The notes under the pieces: model-generated
Databases searched by the model: none
What the model saw: only the letters and a program-made list of their open reading frames with translations
Told to the model about the DNA's origin: nothing
Position numbers and translations under genes: made by a program
Shown here: positions 18,059-26,413 of the stretch, in pieces
Position numbering within the stretch: position 1 is the stretch's first letter
Layout: each line of letters opens with the position of its first letter
Assembly (NCBI GenBank): GCA_037447655.1
Contig: JBBHKE010000893.1
Location: 1-26,786, forward strand
Direction: 5' to 3'
Origin: Zygnema cylindricum
Lineage: Eukaryota; Streptophyta; Zygnematophyceae; Zygnematales; Zygnemataceae
Length of the DNA stretch: 26,786 nt

Positions 18059-18557
18059 TTACGTAGACTCTGTCAATTTCTCTACAAGAATTTCCAACCA
18101 GTGTCCAAGAAAACTTCCTAAAAAGAAACATAATTAGGTCACCGTAATTAGTGTGGATCAAGATGGGGATCCCCAGCTTTTCCATGTACGGACACGGATG
18201 GGTGTACCATAGTCCAAACGTGCGAAAAAATTTGGAAACGCTATATGTGGTTTCCCATACTATATGCGTATAATACTCAAAGAAACCATAGAATACGCGT
18301 ATAGTACAAGGAAACAACATACCAAAGTTTCCAATTGCTTCCACAAGAATGAACTATGGTGGTGGAACAACGAATGTACGGAAGTGTACAGGTATGTACG
18401 GAAATGAACAGGTGTTTACGGAAAGTGTGAGTATGCAGGGAAACATGTACGGAAACATGTACGGAAATGTGTACGGAAATGTGTACATACCGATGGCTCC
18501 TCCGACAGCTCCACCAATCGCAACGCCTCCAATCACTCGATTGGCGCACCGGTCCAT
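18059..18557 (-). CDS. glycine-zipper membrane microprotein (two exons)
   Basis: Exon 1 (18557-18491) encodes MDRCANRVIGG... and ends ATCG|GTATGT, a strong donor in phase 1. Exon 2 (18117-18059) follows TTATGTTTCTTTTTAG, a strong acceptor, and restores the frame as a glycine codon. The product is 41 residues with GGVAIGGAVGGAIGSFLG as a single glycine-zipper helix and a charged tail, HWLEILVEKLTEST, ending at TAA. An in-frame TGA lies nine bases before the ATG, so this is a true start unless an upstream exon is spliced. Small glycine-zipper proteins include mitochondrial inner-membrane proteins such as ROMO1/Mgr2 and Mic10 (which has a similar WDRC start), but the match is only in style. Function unknown. 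Confidence 0.5.
18444..18488 (+). repeat. 12-bp repeat, nearly four copies
   Basis: CATGTACGGAAA, CATGTACGGAAA, TGTGTACGGAAA, then TGTGTACATA, with a 12-bp period. It lies directly next to the donor of the glycine-zipper gene, inside its intron. Confidence 0.9.
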
Positions 18558-18639
18558 ATTGTTTCAGGTGCGTGAGAAGCTTCTCAGAAACTTCGCGTGA
18601 GAATTTGCTATCCGCAAGGTTTGCAGAAGCTTCCGGAAT

Positions 18640-18870
18640 TCAGGCAGGATTCTCTAACCGTTTTTTAGGGTTTGATACCCTAAATGTGATTATGAGGGTA
18701 TGATACTTAGGGTTCAATATTTAGGGTTTGATAATTAGGGTTTCCTATCTAGCGTATGACTCCCAAGGTTTTTTTGATATCTGATTTCTTAAGGGTTGAC
18801 TTTTAGAAATTGGTATTTCGGGAGGCGATTTCTTAGGGTTTTAGGTTTCTGGTTCAATATTTAGGGTTTC
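18640..18870 (+). repeat. degenerate TTTAGGG-rich stretch
   Basis: Eight or more copies of TTTAGGGTTTGATA-like words (for example at 18663, 18710, 18720, 18735, 18834, 18861) are spaced irregularly. TTTAGGG is a telomere repeat in many plants, algae and protists, but the copies here are too scattered and mutated to be a telomere. This may be an old interstitial array. Confidence 0.5.
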
Positions 18871-19184
18871 ACGGGAGGAATTAATGAGAGGAAAACTAAA
18901 TGTGAAGGTGAGAGTGGAAATCAAGAAGAAAAAAACTCTTGTGCCATGTGTGAGAGAGACGGAGAGGGAGGAGAGGGAGAGAGAGGTAACGAGTGATACG
19001 GATACGTTAGTACGACACGTGTCAAAGTGACAAACCTGTGCTTGTGTCGTTTGGTTGCAGCCGGAATTTGGTAACTGAACGGTGTCACGTTAGTTTTATG
19101 TGTAAAATACGGTCTTTTACCGTACATACTGTACTAGATTGTACAACAACTGTACTCTAAGGGTGTGGTTACATCAGGAGCGTA

Positions 19185-19454
19185 GTTCAAAAGTAGGTGA
19201 AAGTAGGCCCATACAATATGCCTATTGTACGCAAAACATACAATATGACCTTAAGACCCATATTGTATTGGTCGTAAAATGAAAAAGAAAAGTAACAGGG
19301 TTGAGTTGCACATCGTTCGATAGAGAATTAAACGTCATCGGACGGTCGCTGATGAAAGTAGCGATCAAAGTAGCGATCTAAGAAGATCACATGAAAAGCC
19401 CATAACACAACTTGCGCCTACCAAAGGCCTACCATAAAACGCCTACTTTTGAAC
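19185..19454 (+). mobile_element. TA element, family A/B, short copy (270 bp)
   Basis: Flanked by TA (19183-19184, 19455-19456), with ends GTTCAAAAGTAGGTG and CGCCTACTTTTGAAC inverted. Shares most of its sequence with 20798-21363 (for example CGATCTAAGAAGATCACATG and CTACCAAAGGCCTACCATAA) but lacks about 300 internal bases. Non-coding. Confidence 0.85.
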
Positions 19455-19770
19455 TATGATCAGGAGGTCTCTGAAATAGTACGGACAGCAATATTTATGT
19501 CATACAGAGGCCTCGGTTACATCGCGTAACGTCTGTAAGGGCACTTTCCCATGTGCTAAAGTTACAGTTATTTTCTGTCGTTTTCCTTCATAACTTGAAA
19601 AAAAAGGAAAAAATCTGCAGCCGTACCAAAAAATTAAAATTACCACCGTACAAGTTGCGTTCCATTAAAACTTTAGCTGTACCGCAGTTTGTCGTCTATC
19701 GCGATGCATTTTATCGTTTAGCGAGTTTCGACCCACTTTCGCGTCCTTCCAGATCATCTTCAAACTTTAA

Positions 19771-19796
19771 TAAAATCACCTCGCGAGGTGATTTTA
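19771..19796. repeat. 26-bp perfect palindrome in family F, copy 1
   Basis: TAAAATCACCTCG followed by its exact reverse complement. The same 26 bases are intact in the second copy of the element (25209-25234) although the sequence around them has diverged. Confidence 0.95.
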
Positions 19797-20262
19797 AATA
19801 AAGTTCCACGACGTGGGCGAATATGCATATGATTTCGCACGCGTCGGAGGTTTTTGACAATATTTTCCCAAAAAAAAAAGCCACTACACGTTTACAGCCT
19901 GTACGTACTTTTTTCCATGCACCTTTTTTCGTACAGAGGAAGTGGAGGGGTCTCGACCAAGCTTCGACCAACGGGACGCCATTTCGCAAAAGCAAAGTTT
20001 GTGAAAGCGCCTCTCTCTCTCCCTCTCCCACTACCGCGTCTATCTCACAATTTTTGCAACGAAAAATGTCTATAATGGTATCAAATGAAAGATCTATGAA
20101 AACGATTTCTTTTGACTATCTTTGAGCGTATTTTGATGGCAAGTGGAGTAAGAAAAGACAAAAAACAACAATTGGGAAATCATGGCGGAAAGTTTTAGAA
20201 GTTGTGACGTGGGCGCTGTCATAGTTGAGCGTGACAAACCCTAAACATCTGCAATACCTCCA

Positions 20263-20358
20263 CGTCGACAATGTGGCGTGCAGATATTGCGAAACGTCGA
20301 CAATGTGGCATGCAGATATTGCAAAACGTTGACAATGTGGCGTGCAGATATTGCGAAG
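20263..20358 (+). repeat. 32-bp tandem repeat, three copies
   Basis: Units start at 20263, 20295 and 20327. Each reads CGTCGACAATGTGGCGTGCA followed by GATATTGCGAAA, with two or three substitutions. It is present only in copy 1 of family F; the matching part of copy 2 has different degenerate CTACAACCGTCA words. Confidence 0.9.
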
Positions 20359-20797
20359 TGACAGAAATTGTTCAACGTGCGGGTGGACGTCTGAAATCGA
20401 AATTGAGTGGAAGTTTCGCAACATTTTGTGTACCGTTTATGTGTCACATGTTTCGTATACGTCTACGCTTGCCACTTTTTGAAGTAACAAGTTATTTGCG
20501 ATTACATCAGAATGCTCATAAAGATGTACGGAGAATCTTCGCTAAAAACAAAGTTACAAGATTAAAGTTTCGGTTACATGGGAAAGTGCCCTAAGACTAT
20601 AACTAAGTTTTATATACGTGGTTCAATTTGAGTGGATCCACGTAAGTCGAGGATCCAATCTTTAAAATTGTCAAAGATTTCAAAACTGACCAATTTCTTT
20701 TCAAAATTCAAACTCTGTTGCGTATCATGTACGTGTACTTTCACAATTTGAATTTGTATTTAAAAACAAACGACAAAAAATATCGCTCGAATCCATA

Positions 20798-21363
20798 GTT
20801 CAAAAGTAGGTGACAGTACACCCATACAATACACCTATTGTACGTAAATTTGACAATACTACCTTAAGACCTATATTGTATTGGCCGCAAAATGAAATAA
20901 AATAGTAACAAGGCTTAGTTGCACATGGTTCGATAGAGAATTAAACATCATGTCTAAATTTGAAAAAAAAAACGGACAAAAAAAACATTTTTCTGTGAGT
21001 TTTGAGCGACTTTTTATTTAAACCGTCAGATTTGGACGATCTGACGGTCGTTGATGAAATTAACGATCTAAGAAGATCACATGAAAAGCCCATAACACAA
21101 CTTACGATAGGACTATCGTCAGAATCGTCCGCGGGTTTTTTTTTCCCAGTTTTTTTTCCCGCGCTATGTCATTCTACGCCGTGTCAGTTCGCTAAAAAAT
21201 TCCGTTCCGCGGCGTGCGCTGTACAATGAGCATACGTCAGATTCGTACGCTCGTACAGAGGTGTGCACAGCACACACACATACAGTATGCCTACGTTGCG
21301 CGAGTTTTGTGCCAAGCTTTGTGCGCCTACCAAAGGCCTACCATAAATCGCCTACTTTTGAAC
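20798..21363 (+). mobile_element. TA element, family A/B, long copy (566 bp)
   Basis: TA flanks (20796-20797, 21364-21365) with ends GTTCAAAAGTAGGTG and CGCCTACTTTTGAAC. Contains two segments absent from the shorter copy (around 20952-21040 and 21110-21320). It has no transposase and no credible coding frame. The ends could be read as CATAG...CTATG, but the TA reading fits both copies. Confidence 0.85.
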
Positions 21364-21365
21364 TA

Positions 21366-21764
21366 TGCTCGAAACCATGAAGGTAGAAGGAAGGCAAAAA
21401 CCGTACTTCTTTTGGAAGGAAGGCAAAAATCGTACTATTTCTGGCGAGAAGGCATACTTCTTTTCGGCAAAGATTTTACAGTCACCTTGTCGGAAGGCAC
21501 GTGACTTTGGGGACGTGTGAAAATTATATTTTTTCTTCGTCGCAAGTGTCTATCGTCCACGCGTAGCGAATTTACAGCTTCTGTGATGGTGTACTCATCT
21601 CCGTGAGGTAGGTTCACCATTACAGAGGCAGATGGAGCGATTGCCTCGCGGATGAAGACCAAAGTATAATCGGACGGTCGATGTTTTCTCCCGTATCCTC
21701 AAAGAATCGTAATCTTGTACGGTTAAGTACAAAATTATGTAATAAAGCTCACTTTTTGTCTGAT
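21366..21764 (-). other. internal part of the outer element with an open frame
   Basis: Contains a 75-codon minus-strand frame (21662-21435) with protein-like wording (for example VMVNLPHGDEYTITEAV and LRVDDRHLRRRKN). It may be a scrap of host or transposon coding sequence captured by the element. No family is recognised. The adjoining DNA at about 21383-21465 has two or three diverged copies of GGAAGGCAAAAACCGTACTT. Confidence 0.3.
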
Positions 21765-21772
21765 GTAACCAC
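21765..21772 (+). repeat. hAT target-site duplication, left
   Basis: GTAACCAC, matching 23801-23808. Lies inside the right terminal repeat of the outer Harbinger-type element. Confidence 0.8.
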
Positions 21773-21774
21773 TA

Positions 21775-23012
21775 CACGGTGAATCGCTATTAGCGTTCAT
21801 GACTCTAATTGAGGTACACTGTTTTTTTCGGCAAATTCGCAAACAGAATTAATCATTCTAAATGTTTCTAAACGTTATTTGAGGTACCACACTTACTATG
21901 ATTAATAACTCTAATACAGTGTCGTTTTAAATAGTGTGGTGTACGGTCTGGCAAATCCGTACTATTTTGTAATTTTTAAAGTAAAAAAATACATAAAAAA
22001 TATTTACGCTATCGCGCGCACATGTAAATGTGCTCTGAAAAAAAACGATGAAATGAGGTCGGCAATGAAATGACGTACTATTTGACCAATTTCGTACATG
22101 CACATATTTTAGTGTGAAGATATTATGCGCCGACAATTATTACAAAGCAGTTTACAAATAAGAGTTAATAATAAATTAGAAAAAATATTTTTTTGGAAAA
22201 AAATGAATTTCCCAATTAGCGTAAATAACGCTAAGGGTGAAGTTCCATCAGACGTTTTTGTAATCGTACATCCAACTCTACATACCGAGTCGATTGAGTC
22301 GATGTTCCATCACGAAGAGTCTGTAAACCACGTGTTATAAATTGACTAGCGCCACGCAAGCTACCATCCGACATTGAGTATCTTTCAAATTTTTAGCACT
22401 GACAAACTTAACTTCAAATCTTCACTTGCGTACCATGTACCTGCGTACGAAATCATCATACGACAAAACTTTTATACTTTTTGCAGCCGCCAGTTTTTAC
22501 GCTAGCTCATTTTTTAGGGTTTGTGTTTTCAGACATAACGAAAGTCCTTTGAGAGAAATAGTGTGACAAACAAAAGTTATCAAAAATAGCGTGACGAAAG
22601 AATGTTACGAAATTACAATTTTATTTTTGGTTGTATTTTAAAAAGCACGTGTCATGTGCAAATCTTGTGATTTTTCGTTGGTTGTGCATCGTGACACGTA
22701 GCTTAATCGTCCAGCGTGTCACGATTTTTTTTTTCTGTATATGAGGTGGGGTGGGTTGACAGTTACATAGAAAAACGAAGTGAACGCCTCGCAGATGAAC
22801 ATCCGACAGTCAGTATTATCTCCAACACCTTTCGAGAGTATTGGCAAGATTCTCTATAATGTTGTTTTTCGTATAAAAACAAAATAAGCGGTACGGTTTG
22901 GTACGGATAGTCGCAAATTTTCGTAAACTACCCCACTTTTCGTTTGATGGTAGGTAACCCTAATTGTTTCATTACGCTATCTATTTCAGTTTGCTAATAG
23001 CGATTCACGGTG
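21775..23012 (+). mobile_element. TA element, family D (1238 bp), inside the hAT-type end
   Basis: TA at 21773-21774 and 23013-23014. Left end CACGGTGAATCGCTATTAGC, right end inverted CACCGTGAATCGCTATTAGC: 19 of 20 match. The TA used is the first dinucleotide of the hAT-type element, so this insertion came later. No transposase frame. Its left part (about 21940-22090) is similar to 26570-26700 (AGTGTGGTGTACGG, then an AT stretch, then CGCACATGTAAATGTGC). TA target duplication suggests Tc1/mariner-like mobilisation. Confidence 0.85.
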
Positions 23013-23800
23013 TAGTATTGGGTATCGAGGACCATTTGTCGGCATTCGATATGTATCAAATTTTAGATACCCAATAATCAATATATCGCTTTGATATCGA
23101 AAAGCTAAATATCTCGATATATCGCCAATATCTCGACGATATATCGCATCCCCAATATATCGTGGCTTTATATATATATATTTATATATATATAACTATT
23201 TTTGCTATTAGTGCTAGTACTACTGTTGTTGCCAGTACTAGTGTTACTGCAGCTGGTAGTTGTACCTACTGCTACTCCAAATTAATAAAAATAATAATAA
23301 ACTTTCACATTTTGTACACTTCAATAAATAATGAATAAAAATAATAATAAAAAATCACATTTTGTACACTTCAAAAAATAAACCCTAAAAATAATAGTAA
23401 AATTTAACATTTTGTACACTTTAAAAAAAAATGATAATAATAATAATAATGAGTCTGAAAAAAAAAATCAGATCATACTTTGACTAAATTAGTGTTAACA
23501 TTTCGTATGTGAAGTTCTCTACGTACTAAATAAGTAATTATATAAATTACAGAATTAGTATTTTTTTCGGTTACATTTTGCGACGTCTCAATGAAAATCA
23601 CGTCAAATGTGGTGTATCAAACAATTTGTCTTTTTCGCTAAAATAACATATTATATAAAATATTAAATTTAAAAAATACTATATATTGCGATAATTTAAA
23701 TGGATCCCAGTACGATATATCGAGGAGTGTGCTCCATCGATATTCGATCTATCGAATATCGAAAGTATCGCGATATGAATTTACCCGATACCCAACACTA
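23013..23800 (+). mobile_element. hAT-type element (terminal TA plus 23015-23800)
   Basis: The ends are TAGTATTGGGTATCG (left, its TA shared with or duplicated by the family D insertion) and, inverted, TAGTGTTGGGTATCG (right): 14 of 15 match. The TAG.G start fits the hAT terminal consensus. The 8-bp duplication GTAACCAC is found at 21765-21772 and 23801-23808 once family D is removed. Subterminal GATATATCG words crowd both ends, like transposase-binding repeats. No transposase, so non-autonomous. The interior holds (TA)n and a 50-bp repeat. Confidence 0.8.
23283..23432 (+). repeat. 50-bp tandem repeat, three copies
   Basis: The word CACATTTTGTACACTTCA occurs at 23306 and 23356 and as AACATTTTGTACACTTTA at 23406. 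A-rich AATAATAATAAA spacers give a period of 50. It is inside the hAT-type element. Confidence 0.85.
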
Positions 23801-23808
23801 GTAACCAC
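23801..23808 (+). repeat. hAT target-site duplication, right
   Basis: GTAACCAC directly after the hAT right end. It is followed by ACCC and TAA, the end and target duplication of the outer element. Confidence 0.8.
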
Positions 23809-24232
23809 ACCCTAAATGGTATAAAGTAAAAACCATAGATATCAATGAAACAAAATAAAAGATATGCGCATCGTCACGCGCGACAAAATCAAGCCACACT
23901 ATTTGACGATGTTGTAATTTATAAATCTTTATTTCAGTAAGTAGGGGTAAAAATAACTTAGAGTATTTTCTAAGTAGTCTATTGTAATACTTACCTTGAT
24001 TAGCGTTACAGTAGAAAAAAGTACAGCAAAGTGTATTGTACTTTTACAGAGACATGTGTCGGCAAAAGAACGCATGCAGGGTTTTCGGAGTGGCGCCGAC
24101 AGTCAGCCACACGCGTCACGCAGTTGACGATTTGATTCACATGATTGGACAAACGGGATCTGAACCGGGTATTCCGAAAATATATGGTACAGTTTGACGG
24201 TACCATCGTCGATTGAATTTGTTCCAACGGAC

Positions 24233-24300
24233 GCGATTCACCTGGAACCACAGGCGTGATTCACGAGGGACCACAAGCGTGATTCGTGTGGGACCACAAG
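24233..24300 (+). repeat. short tandem repeat, three units of 21-23 bp
   Basis: Units beginning GCGATTCACC (24233), GCGTGATTCACGAGGGACCA (24254) and GCGTGATTCGTGTGGGACCA (24277), each ending in CCACA. Confidence 0.75.
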
Positions 24301-24302
24301 TG

Positions 24303-24324
24303 ACGAAGCACTCAGGTGCTTCGT
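24303..24324. other. 9-bp-stem hairpin
   Basis: ACGAAGCAC, loop TCAG, GTGCTTCGT: a perfect 9-bp inverted repeat directly after the short tandem repeat. No T run follows, and its role is unknown. Confidence 0.7.
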
Positions 24325-24976
24325 ACTACATGACCACATTCGGCATGACTTTAGCGACTACCGCTGACTAAGCATTTGGAACATCTTGTGTACGGTTGGA
24401 ACTTTTTGTGTACGGTTCAATATCTGGAAATATTTGAATAACATTGTTTTGTAGTTGAGTGTAATAAAAAATAGTGTTCCATTAATCAAGTTTCCAGAAA
24501 ATAATAATTAGGGTTCTAAGGTACAGTGACGTACAGGTAGGACGCTTTGTCATTAGTCAAGATAATAATCGTAGTAACGGTTACCCAAATTAGTGTAGAT
24601 CAGTAGATGCACATTGTGAGTATATAACTTAGGACTTAGCCAATTTTTTAGTATCCAGTTTTGGGAATATGATTTTCAAAGGGCAGTTTTTTGGGAAACT
24701 TCCAGACATCATATCTTATGGTTTACTGGGTCATTTGGGCTGCAATTCTGGGAATTATCAGTTTACTCTATTGTGTATCATTGTGTTAAATTTGAGGAAT
24801 ATTGGCATTTTGAGTCATATTTTGTGTCAAATCAAAGTTGGTTGTTGAGTAGGTACTTTGATAGTTTCTGTTGTTTTCATGTCTACTTCCACTTCTACTG
24901 CTGGTCCTCCTCCTGCAACGGTGGTTGTAGAACAATAGACGACGCCAACATGTGCTCTCAAAGTGGAGTTCACTTA

Positions 24977-25922
24977 GGGCACTTTCCCATGTGTTAAAGT
25001 TACAGTTACTTTCTGACGTTTTCCCCCATAACTTAGAAAAAACGTGAAAATCCGCAGCCGAACCAAAAAATTGAAATTACCACTGTACAAGTTGCGTTAC
25101 CTTGAAACTTTATATGCACTGCAGTTTGTTGTCTAGCGCGATGCAATTTGTAATCTATCGTGTTTCAACCCACTTTTGCGTCTTTCCTGCTCATCTTAAG
25201 ACTTTATATAAAATCACCTCGCGAGGTGATTTTAAATAAAATTCCATGGGGGGAGCAAATAAGCAAATGTTATCTCGCATGTCGTAAGTTTTTGACATTT
25301 TTTGTGCGTGGAGTACCAACAAAAAAAACCCAGTGCACGTTTTCAACTTGTGCGTGACTTTTTTCCGTACAAGGGTCGTGGAGGGTGTCTCGACCAACGG
25401 ACACCATTTTGCAAAAGCGAAGTTTGTGAAAGCGCCTCTCTCTCTCTCCCTCTCCCACTACCGCATCGGTCTTGCAATTCTTACAACGAACAACGTCAAT
25501 AATGGTATCAAATGAAAGATCTCTAAAAATGATTTCTTTTTACTATCTTTGGGCGTATTTTGATGGCAAGTAGAGTGAGAAAGAACTAAAAAATAAAATC
25601 GGGAAACCATGTGGATCTTTTTAGGATTTGAGCCTATGACGCTGTCATAATTTGAGCGTGACGTCAAAATGTCATAGACCCTAAACATCTACAATGTCAC
25701 AAGTAGATAGACTTCTACAACTGTTTCAATTTTGTAACCGTCATCAATTGTCGTGAGTTTTGTAGTAGTCTACAACCGTCACAAATTACACCCACGTCTA
25801 CATCCGTCATAATCTAAAGTAAAGATTTCATTCATTTACATATAAATGCTATGAAAGTAATACGGAGAATCCTCGCTAAAACAAAGTTACAAGACTAAAG
25901 TAGCGGTTACATGGAAAGTGAG
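24977..25922 (+). mobile_element. Harbinger-type MITE, family F, copy 2
   Basis: The left end GGGCACTTTCCCATGT is identical to copy 1 and is preceded by TTA (24974-24976). Similar along its length to 19539-20591, including TAAAGTTAC near the left end, the palindrome and GTGAAAGCGCCTCTCTCTCT. The right end reads GTTACATGGAAAGTGAG, with a one-base loss and the last three bases changed, so the duplication there is not recognisable. Older and more decayed than copy 1. Confidence 0.85.
25209..25234. repeat. 26-bp perfect palindrome in family F, copy 2
   Basis: Identical in all 26 bases to 19771-19796, centred on TCGCGA. Confidence 0.95.
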
Positions 25923-26085
25923 AAAGTGTATGCTCGCAACACTTTATTTACATGTCTGTTACTGTAAACATTGGGTGATCTGTAGACCTTAGCTGACGTG
26001 TGAATTATTGATTTTATTATAACGGTCAAGTTGATAAATGGGGCAAAATTTTAATAGGTTCTTACAATGTTTCGCAACTGGCAAG

Positions 26086-26228
26086 TCAAAGCTGTTCAAC
26101 GGATTGACCATCGAATCTAAACTCAGTAGTACCGACTAGGTTCGTCACAAGCCTCCAATCATTTGCGGGACGTTCGGCACCTCGGGGGACACGACCCGCA
26201 TACCCAAACAAAGGTTGTAATCGGGTAT
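26086..26228 (-). CDS. candidate terminal exon, unknown protein
   Basis: On the minus strand CCCTATTTTAG (a plausible acceptor) is followed by an open frame of 46 codons plus two bases ending TGA at 26086. It reads ...LQPLFGYAGRVPRGAERPAN then DWRLVTNLVGTTEFRFDGQS. Composition is G+C-richer and more protein-like than its surroundings. A second open piece in the same frame lies upstream at about 26290-26421, but there is no clear donor between them. I recognise no family. It may be the last exon of a gene mostly outside the window, or a captured fragment. Confidence 0.35.
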
Positions 26229-26413
26229 CTAAAATAGGGTTTAGATGTTTAGGGTCGATTGTTTTTTGTTTAAAAAAGAAAAAACACGACCAAATATAAA
26301 ACCCTAAACATATGGTCGCGCGCAGAAAGCGGGAGGGCGGGGCGAAGTGGACGCCTTTGGCACTCCTGCGGTGATTCGAAGCCTCGCAAGATCCAATACA
26401 GTACGGTACAGTA

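Larger units (their letters stand above)
19539..20591 (+). mobile_element. Harbinger-type MITE, family F, copy 1 (1053 bp)
   Basis: TAA duplications at 19536-19538 and 20592-20594. Perfect 16-bp terminal inverted repeats GGGCACTTTCCCATGT. No long open frame, so non-autonomous. Contains the 26-bp palindrome (19771-19796), a CT tract (20011-20031) and a 32-bp tandem repeat (20263-20358). A second, diverged copy lies at 24977-25922. TAA duplication and GGG ends again point to PIF/Harbinger mobilisation. Confidence 0.9.
19161..23812 (+). mobile_element. outer Harbinger-type element with nested insertions
   Basis: Flanked by TAA (19158-19160 and 23813-23815). Left end GGGTGTGGTTACATCAG. The right end is interrupted: CTGATGTAACCAC ends at 21772 and GTAACCACACCC resumes at 23801. 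Taking out the hAT-type insertion and one copy of its 8-bp duplication gives CTGATGTAACCACACCC, a perfect 17/17 inverted match. TAA duplication and GG-starting ends fit the PIF/Harbinger superfamily. The element's own sequence is only about 700 bases, without a transposase, so it is non-autonomous. The rest is four independent insertions plus one insertion inside an insertion. Confidence 0.85.
23816..24976. other. non-coding stretch between elements
   Basis: No gene recognised. The 24006-24251 frame on the minus strand has no motif. It contains a short tandem repeat and hairpin (24233-24324). Two spaced copies of TTGTGTACGGTT lie near 24386-24417. Confidence 0.5.

Noticed and set aside
18045-18344. 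99-codon minus-strand frame as a single exon
   Set aside because: It overlaps the glycine-zipper exon 2 in another frame and crosses the strong acceptor. Splicing gives the better explanation.
19711-20031. 106-codon minus-strand frame sharing KSPREVIL with a frame near 25191-25397
   Set aside because: The shared peptide is the translation of the conserved DNA palindrome. Frames are not conserved elsewhere between the copies.
20263-20358. CRISPR-like array from the 32-bp units
   Set aside because: Units are contiguous, without spacers, and lie within a eukaryotic MITE.
26340-26400. Possible tRNA around GATTCGAAGCC
   Set aside because: The T-stem does not pair properly and no cloverleaf forms.
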